The position numbers and the translations under genes were made by a program. Shown one piece after another: positions 1 through 3,839 of a DNA stretch of 7,116 nucleotides (the first letter of the stretch is position 1; every line of letters starts with the position of its first letter). The DNA is from Pseudomonadota bacterium (lineage in GTDB: Bacteria; Pseudomonadota; Gammaproteobacteria; Acidiferrobacterales; Acidiferrobacteraceae), in assembly GCA_021795255.1 (NCBI GenBank), contig JAJYPQ010000192.1:1-7116 (forward strand). Reading direction: 5' to 3'. A model generated the notes under the pieces. It was not told where the DNA came from and did not search any database. It was given only the letters and a program-made list of their open reading frames with translations.

Positions 1-45
1 CCTCGCCGGGCCACCCGCGCGAAGAGGGCGTGGCGGGCGATTCAT
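1..45 (-). CDS. Possible start of a further gene, running off the left edge (partial)
   Basis: An ATG at 45-43 overlaps the TGA of the upstream membrane-protein gene (44-42) in the ATGA arrangement, and the frame stays open for the 15 codons to the window edge (MNRPPRPLRAGGPAR). The purine-rich GAGAGG sits directly against the ATG, too close for a good Shine-Dalgarno site. The overlap matches the style of the operon further right, which is the main argument for it. Fifteen Arg/Pro-rich codons are too few to name a function, and chance is a real alternative. Confidence 0.35.
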   Translation of the reverse strand, partial: MNRPPRPLRAGGPAR

Positions 46-470
46 CCTCTCTTGGGGGCGAGCAGCGCCTCGATCTTTCGGCGGGCCCGCACTTCGCGAG
101 GGCGACGCAACACCTTGTCTTCGCGCTCTCGTTCGGCGGCAACCGCGCGTCTTAGTGTGGCAAGCGCGAAGTGATCCAGCGGTTGCCCGGTGCGCATGAT
201 GCCAAGATAATGAACGACCGTCCGCGGCTGGAATGTGAGGCCGACCGCCTCCCGTACGACGGGAAGTTCTTCCGTATAGGGGGCCTCTTTCTGGCCGACT
301 CGGGCGAGATAGGCGGCGTTCGTTGAAGAAATGGCCAGGGTCACCGCGGCAATCCCCATAAGAAGAAATTGTACCCAGACCGGCTGCATTTGCTTGATTC
401 CGAAACCTATCACCAAGACCATGATCAGGGACGTAATGGTAAACAGAAGTGCATCGTGAAATTCCACCAT
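42..470 (-). CDS. Small two-TM membrane protein of unknown function
   Basis: Encodes 142 residues if started at the ATG at 470. That start is preceded by GAGGG with 7 nt spacing, whereas the longer ATG start at 554 (170 residues) has no recognisable ribosome-binding site. Two hydrophobic stretches are visible, about residues 7-25 and 31-50, followed by a soluble part. The last 35 or so residues are very rich in Arg, Lys and Glu and probably helical. This predicts an inner-membrane hairpin with a charged cytoplasmic tail. I do not recognise the family. Its position on the same strand downstream of an integrase and HD-protein operon fits an accessory protein of an integrative element, possibly part of conjugation or exclusion, but that is context only. 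It lies 260 bp after the HD gene, so it may have its own promoter. Confidence 0.7.
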   Translation of the reverse strand: MVEFHDALLFTITSLIMVLVIGFGIKQMQPVWVQFLLMGIAAVTLAISSTNAAYLARVGQKEAPYTEELPVVREAVGLTFQPRTVVHYLGIMRTGQPLDHFALATLRRAVAAEREREDKVLRRPREVRARRKIEALLAPKRG

Positions 471-730
471 GTTGTAACCCTCATAAACGTGTCTGACAAC
501 GCTGCGGGAATACTCCGCCGCATCTCCGGCCGGCTCATCCAACCTCAGCGACATTTCGCCATGGGATGAAGAAAACGCAAATCGATGACGGTGCGGCCTC
601 GTTAGAAGGGTCGCGCGGGGTGATTGAAGAGGGCTTCCGGCGCCAGTGGGCGCGGGCCATGCCGTCGAGGTGTTTGCAAAAAAGAGGGGTAGCTGTACGG
701 CGACGAAAGAATGCTTTCAGCTGGAAGGGG
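471..730 (-). other. Spacer between HD gene and membrane-protein gene
   Basis: No gene is supported here. If the membrane protein begins at the upstream ATG (554), 84 bp of this belong to it. A T6 run on the minus strand (plus positions 678-683) lies downstream of the HD stop codon. It is preceded by a weak inverted repeat (AGCTG at 691-695, CAGCT at 718-722) that encloses a smaller GAAAG/CTTTC hairpin. The stem is weak and sits 7 nt from the T run, so this is at best a poor Rho-independent terminator. A minus-strand open frame crosses the stretch (ending near 535), but it starts inside the HD gene in another frame and shows no recognisable protein. Confidence 0.4.
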
Positions 731-1663
731 CTAGGGGAGGCGGGGACGCCAGAATGTTGTCTGCGGGCCGCGGCCCCGAAATCGCACGAAGCGCTGCCAC
801 GCAGGCCTATCCTTGAACAGGTCATCACGGACGCCCCGGGCGCTGCTCAATTGGTCGGCGAATTCAATCGCCAGTGCCGCGGGCAGCAAGGGGCGGCCCG
901 TTGATTTCGCGCGCCGCCAGGTCAGCAAATAGCGCAATGCCGTGCCGCCATCCGGCCATATACGGTCGAGAGACCCCAAGGCAGAAGCGAGGATTTCGAG
1001 GGTGAGCTGCTCGTGGTCAACAAGATAGCCGAGCACTGTTGGCCGACCGCTCCCCTGCAGTGTGCGCAGCTTGCCGATGTCATGCAGGAGGCCTGCAACG
1101 CAGGCAAGCCATCGTTCGCCCTCTTCGAGGTCGATAAGGGCGCGGTAGACGATCGCGGCCACCTCAAGGCTGTGAGCGGCGAGGCCCCCGGGCCAGGCGT
1201 GATGGTGCGAATGGCTTGCGGGCAGAGAGAGAAAGGCGTTTCTAAGCCCGTCGTCTGTGAACACGTCCTTCAGGAACGCCCTCAGCGCCGGTATGGGGCA
1301 TTGTGTAAGGAACATTCGCAATTCGCCAGCGAGTGAAGGAAGCGGGAGCCGCTCAAGGGTGTTGCGCTCAAGCGGACGGGGCGAGGAGCCCGCCCGCTGG
1401 CGACAGGTGAGCACGTCGGCGACGAGGCCGTCGTTGCGCCGCCGGGGTCGCAGTCGGCACGAGGTCATCTGGTCGGGCGCCAGAATGCCAGCCTGGAATT
1501 CAGGCGGCCAGCCATAAACGCGGAGTCGTCCCGTGTGGTCTTGGAGAGACGCCGAAAAGAACGGTAGGCCATTACGTGCGTTGCGCCACTGCGGCTCATG
1601 GAGTTCGTAGAGGCCCTCCACTACCTCGCCGACATGCGAAGAGAGCGCGCTGATGGGGATCAT
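731..1663 (-). CDS. OB-fold plus HD-domain protein (TraI_2/MobH-like or YhaM-like)
   Basis: Predicted 310 residues from the ATG at 1663. A GTG at 1702 gives 323, but the shorter start fits because it overlaps the upstream stop as ATGA and the OB-like region begins at once (MIPISALSSHVGEV). Residues 1-90 resemble a nucleic-acid-binding OB fold (FSASLQDHTGRLRVYGW). Residues about 145-275 form an HD domain: an HHH cluster at 153-155, H164 in GGLAAHSLEVA, the HD pair H194-D195 in AGLLHDIGK, H217 and D270, all plausible metal ligands. This layout is known from the YhaM 3'-5' exoribonuclease family, and the HD core also resembles the TraI_2 domain of MobH relaxases of integrative elements. The integrase operon setting favours a role in DNA processing of a mobile element, but RNA or nucleotide hydrolysis cannot be excluded. 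The protein is too short for a full MobH relaxase. Confidence 0.85.
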   Translation of the reverse strand: MIPISALSSHVGEVVEGLYELHEPQWRNARNGLPFFSASLQDHTGRLRVYGWPPEFQAGILAPDQMTSCRLRPRRRNDGLVADVLTCRQRAGSSPRPLERNTLERLPLPSLAGELRMFLTQCPIPALRAFLKDVFTDDGLRNAFLSLPASHSHHHAWPGGLAAHSLEVAAIVYRALIDLEEGERWLACVAGLLHDIGKLRTLQGSGRPTVLGYLVDHEQLTLEILASALGSLDRIWPDGGTALRYLLTWRRAKSTGRPLLPAALAIEFADQLSSARGVRDDLFKDRPAWQRFVRFRGRGPQTTFWRPRLP

Positions 1664-1824
1664 GGCCGAGCCCCCCGGTTTGGCCACGACCGTGTGCGAC
1701 ACGGCGCAAGGCGTGGACGCTTCAGCCGCGCCCGAAGCCTAGACGCGCAGCTGCTATCGGCAAACCCACTGCCAGATGTGGCGCAGATGGCGAGGGCTGG
1801 ATTCCGGCGGCTGGCGCGGCTCAT
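1660..1824 (-). CDS. Small Arg-rich protein, 54 residues, coupled between integrase and HD gene
   Basis: An ATG at 1824 overlaps the integrase TGA as ATGA and is preceded by AAGGAG, 4 nt before the start. The frame runs 54 codons to a TGA at 1662-1660, which overlaps the ATG of the HD gene, again as ATGA. The product is basic, with many Arg, Ala and Ser residues, starting MSRASRRNPALAI and ending SWPNRGARP, with three or four Cys and no TM segment. No family is recognised. The exact stop/start overlap at both ends plus a good ribosome-binding site is the evidence. The composition is also what a random frame in GC-rich DNA would give, so it could simply be a translational bridge that delivers ribosomes to the HD gene. 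Confidence 0.55.
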   Translation of the reverse strand: MSRASRRNPALAICATSGSGFADSSCASRLRARLKRPRLAPCRTRSWPNRGARP

Positions 1825-3026
1825 ATCTCTCCTTCCGGAGAAACGGTGTCGGTGAGCGCCGCGGTGTCGCTCGTGGCGAAATGGGCACGCAGCAGCCGTT
1901 CAAACGCCGAGCCATCTTGGCGCGTGAGATTGGGGACGAACCGCGAGTACACTCGAAATAGCATCTCGGTTGTGGAGTGGCCCATTTGGCGCGCAATCCA
2001 CTCGGGACTCTCGCCCGCTGCCAACCACAACGTGGCCGCCGTATGGCGTGTTTGATAGGGTCTGCGCTTGGCAAGGCCCAGGTGGCGCAGCAACGGGTAC
2101 CAGATGCGTTGGGTCACGTTGTTATGGGAAAGTGGTGTGCCGTCGCGAGAGCAAAAGACCCATGTCGTGCCGCCGGTGACTCTGTGTTGTTCCTGCAAGG
2201 CGTCGTACACGAGTTGCGACATCTCGACGGTCCGAAACGACCCGTCGTTTTTCGTGGAGACAAGCTCGCCCTTCACCCAGGCTTGGCGCACGAGGATTTG
2301 TCGCCGGTCGAAGTCGACGTATTGCCACTGCAGCCCGTCAATCTCGCCCGTGCGTAGGCCCGTGAAGAATCGCACCGTGTAGTAGGCTCGGAAGTCGGCG
2401 CGCACCGTTTGCAGGATGCGCTTGACGTCGTCCACCGTAAATGGCGCGACGTCACTGCGGGGAACCTTAAGGGATTTAATGCCGTGGTAGGGAGACACGA
2501 AGTCATAGCGGTTAGCGGCTTCGTTTAGCATCATGCGCAGCGGCAACATGACGTGGTTGATGCGCGTGGTCGATAAAGGCTTGCCTTCGCGGCTGGTTAC
2601 CTTCGCAAGCGTTGAGCGGAACTCGAGGAGGTGCGCTTTGGTGATGAGCCCCACCTCCTTGTCGCCGAATTCCGGGAGGATGTACTTCCTCAACGTGAGG
2701 TAGACGGTCTCCTGGTGCGTTTTGCGCCACTGAACCTTCATTTCTCCAAACCAGATATCGGCGAAATCTTGTAGCCGCGGCGTCTGCCCCGCAGCCTCCT
2801 GAGGCTTCGGGGCAAATTGCGCGGCTTGTGCGCTATTCGGAAAGTAGCGGGCATAGTCGAAGGTGCCGAGCGTAATTTCGGCCTCGATACGCTCGAGTAC
2901 CTGCCGCGCTTTCCGACGGTTCGCTGGGGTGTCATCGAGCGCTGTCTGCTCGCGGCACCGTTCGCCCCGGTAGCGGAAATCGAAGAAGAGCTTTCCGGTC
3001 TGGGGCCGGGCCCGGATGCTACCCAT
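1821..3026 (-). CDS. int: Tyrosine recombinase integrase with N-terminal arm-binding domain
   Basis: Site-specific integrase of 401 residues catalysing strand exchange between element and chromosome attachment sites. The start at ATG 3026 is chosen because the arm-binding (DUF3596-like) domain begins MGSIRARPQTGKLFFDFRYRG, and because the start overlaps the end of the excisionase gene. A longer start at 3068 would only add residues read from that gene. Order: arm-binding domain about 1-60, core-binding SAM-like domain about 84-185, catalytic domain about 195-370. Catalytic residues visible: R225 (TGLRTGE), K259 in the beta-hairpin, R327 (YQTRHT), H350 (MGH) and nucleophile Y360 (VYSRF). The usual His of the H-x-x-R box is Tyr (Y324), common in this integrase group. 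All the remaining residues are present and the frame is intact, so the enzyme is probably active. It is the second gene of a coupled operon. Confidence 0.96.
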   Translation of the reverse strand: MGSIRARPQTGKLFFDFRYRGERCREQTALDDTPANRRKARQVLERIEAEITLGTFDYARYFPNSAQAAQFAPKPQEAAGQTPRLQDFADIWFGEMKVQWRKTHQETVYLTLRKYILPEFGDKEVGLITKAHLLEFRSTLAKVTSREGKPLSTTRINHVMLPLRMMLNEAANRYDFVSPYHGIKSLKVPRSDVAPFTVDDVKRILQTVRADFRAYYTVRFFTGLRTGEIDGLQWQYVDFDRRQILVRQAWVKGELVSTKNDGSFRTVEMSQLVYDALQEQHRVTGGTTWVFCSRDGTPLSHNNVTQRIWYPLLRHLGLAKRRPYQTRHTAATLWLAAGESPEWIARQMGHSTTEMLFRVYSRFVPNLTRQDGSAFERLLRAHFATSDTAALTDTVSPEGEI

Positions 3027-3255
3027 GGCAGATGCCGCCATTGGCCATGGGGACCACCAGCCCGCCATTCTGGGAGTGCCTGGGCATGTCGCGCTCTATG
3101 GCCTCCCAAAGATACAGAATCTTTCGGCCGCCGAAGGGCCGGATGTAGTGGACGCCCTCGAACAGAACGGAATCCTTCAGGCGTTCGCGGATGGTCCGGG
3201 CATCGTACTTGATGCGCACCGCGAGTTCGTCGGTGGTGAGATATGTTTCCGTCAT
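3019..3255 (-). CDS. Excisionase-like winged HTH protein
   Basis: Encodes 78 residues. The ATG at 3255 has a strong Shine-Dalgarno (AAAGGAG, 8 nt before the start); longer in-frame starts lie in the regulatory region and are not credible. Residues 6-29 (TTDELAVRI, then DARTIRERL) look like the helix-turn-helix of AlpA/Xis-type MerR-like DNA-binding proteins, and residues 34-57 (HYIRPFGGRKILY) form the beta wing and final helix. Such proteins bend DNA at the attachment site and set the direction of recombination. The last 20 residues, Gly-rich and ending NGGICHG, have no obvious fold. The TAG stop lies 3 bases past the integrase ATG, an 8-nt overlap, so the integrase is probably translated by re-initiation. 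Gene order Xis then Int suits coordinated excision. Family level is confident; excisionase function is inferred from context. Confidence 0.85.
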   Translation of the reverse strand: MTETYLTTDELAVRIKYDARTIRERLKDSVLFEGVHYIRPFGGRKILYLWEAIERDMPRHSQNGGLVVPMANGGICHG

Positions 3256-3283
3256 GGTCGATTCTCCTTTCTCGGTTGCAGGT

Positions 3284-3299
3284 GTAGCAATTCGGCTAC
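3284..3299. repeat. Inverted repeat GTAGC-N6-GCTAC in the xis leader
   Basis: A perfect 5-bp dyad about 30 to 45 nt upstream of the xis ATG. The GTAGC half site occurs again in the dyad next to the repressor start (3386-3390), suggesting a shared operator element. It could equally be a leader hairpin. Confidence 0.4.
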
Positions 3300-3336
3300 G
3301 TGCGGAAAGAAATACCATCAGTCGTAAATAACGCAA

Positions 3337-3350
3337 GCGCGTATCCGCGC
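3337..3350. repeat. Inverted repeat GCGCG-TATC-CGCGC
   Basis: A perfect 5-bp dyad in the centre of the divergent region, directly beside the weak -35 box proposed for the xis promoter. Its position suits an operator, but GC-only arms of this length can occur by chance. Confidence 0.3.
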
Positions 3351-3380
3351 GATTTGGTAACATTCGTATCCAACTGAAAA

Positions 3381-3392
3381 CCGCTGTAGCGG
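3381..3392. promoter_or_regulatory. Inverted repeat CCGCT-GT-AGCGG overlapping the repressor translation start region
   Basis: A perfect 5-bp dyad ending two bases before the repressor ATG (3395), in the place where a Shine-Dalgarno site should be. It is a candidate autoregulatory operator or a structure hiding the ribosome-binding site; no other good ribosome-binding site is visible for this gene. Confidence 0.4.
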
Positions 3393-3394
3393 AT

Positions 3395-3640
3395 ATGCTG
3401 CGTCTCAAAATCAAAGAGCTGATGGCTAGGAAGGAATTCGCGGAAGGGCGGCGGGTTATGATTAGCGAAATCGCCGAGAGCGTCGGCATTCACCGTGTCA
3501 CCTTGTCCCGAATGATCAATCGGCGCGGATTCAGCACCAAAACCGATTATCTGGATCGGCTGTGCGCTTTTTTCGATTGCCGAATCGAGGATCTGGTGGA
3601 ATATGTCCCGGATGACCAGTTGCCCACACCCCGGAAATAG
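3395..3640 (+). CDS. Cro/C1-type HTH transcriptional regulator
   Basis: Encodes 81 residues, the usual size for the short XRE-like regulators of the HTH_26 (YozG-like) type. The helix-turn-helix is at about residues 23-42 (ISEIAESVGIHRVTLSRMIN), followed by DYLDRLCAFFDCRIEDLVEY, the typical helix pair of this family in which a Cys-containing segment precedes DLVEY. The ATG at 3395 is the only start that fits; upstream codons in frame offer none. It is transcribed away from the xis-int operon, so it probably represses that operon and itself through the inverted repeats between them. It also sits upstream of hsdR on the same strand, so a second role in controlling restriction is possible; nothing in the sequence decides between these. 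The 200-bp gap before hsdR argues for separate transcription. Confidence 0.9.
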   Translation: MLRLKIKELMARKEFAEGRRVMISEIAESVGIHRVTLSRMINRRGFSTKTDYLDRLCAFFDCRIEDLVEYVPDDQLPTPRK

Positions 3641-3839
3641 GTGAGTTTTTGGCCAAGAGGGGTTAATGTTTGAAGGGTCCGGTTTGTGCTGGCAGGTGAT
3701 GGCTTGCCAGGGGGGTGCAGGCGAAGAACAGGAACCGGATGTAGTCGTGGAGGGGCCGTTCCTCACACGCCTAGCTGGTAAATCCATGCGGATACCAAAA
3801 GAGCCATAATTCAGAAAAAAGCGCGGGGAGGAGTCGGTT
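3641..3839 (+). other. Spacer between repressor gene and hsdR, with an in-frame upstream ORF
   Basis: Holds a 47-codon frame from ATG 3666 (AGAGGGG three bases before it) to TAA 3807-3809, in the same frame as hsdR, with a further internal ATG at 3786. The predicted peptide (ending SMRIPKEP) matches nothing I know. An inverted repeat CTGGCA-N10-TGCCAG lies at 3689-3710. A -10-like CATAAT at 3805-3810 has no matching -35. The opposite strand is open for 35 codons (3770-3666) without a start codon. If the element border or a recombination joint lies in the window, this is a plausible place, but no direct repeat was recognised. Confidence 0.35.
3827..3839 (+). promoter_or_regulatory. Strong ribosome-binding site for hsdR pointing to a CTG start
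   Basis: GGGGAGGAG at 3825-3833 contains the core GGAGG (3827-3831), followed by 8 nt and then CTG at 3840 in the hsdR frame. No ATG or GTG exists in this frame between the TAA at 3807 and the conserved part of the protein. The TTG at 3885 has no purine-rich site in front of it. Confidence 0.5.

Larger units (their letters stand above)
3256..3394. promoter_or_regulatory. Divergent promoter/operator region between xis-int operon and repressor gene
   Basis: A 139-bp gap between two divergent DNA-binding-protein genes, so it must hold both promoters. For the minus strand a possible extended -10 (TGGTATTTC, plus 3309-3317) lies 16 nt after TTGCGT (3331-3336); both boxes match consensus poorly. 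No convincing plus-strand promoter was found. Three perfect 5-bp inverted repeats lie at 3284-3299, 3337-3350 and 3381-3392. The region appears more AT-rich than its surroundings. Confidence 0.6.

Noticed and set aside
566..904. Plus-strand open frame of 112 codons over the end of the HD gene
   Set aside because: Antisense to the HD gene over half its length, with no ribosome-binding site and random-looking composition.
1754..2074. Minus-strand frame of 106 codons overlapping the integrase end
   Set aside because: It overlaps the catalytic Tyr region of the integrase in another frame; the 54-codon ORF at 1824 has far better start signals.
3689..3710. Inverted repeat CTGGCA/TGCCAG as a terminator of the repressor gene
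   Set aside because: A 10-nt loop and no following T run; it is followed by a G run instead.
3663..3770. Minus-strand stretch of 35 open codons in the spacer, reading like a C-terminal fragment
   Set aside because: There is no start codon, it lies between two stops, and I cannot tie it to a known protein; possible remnant only.
3805..3810. CATAAT as the hsdR promoter -10
   Set aside because: Five of six consensus bases, but no acceptable -35 at 16 to 18 nt and no extended -10, so not listed as a promoter.
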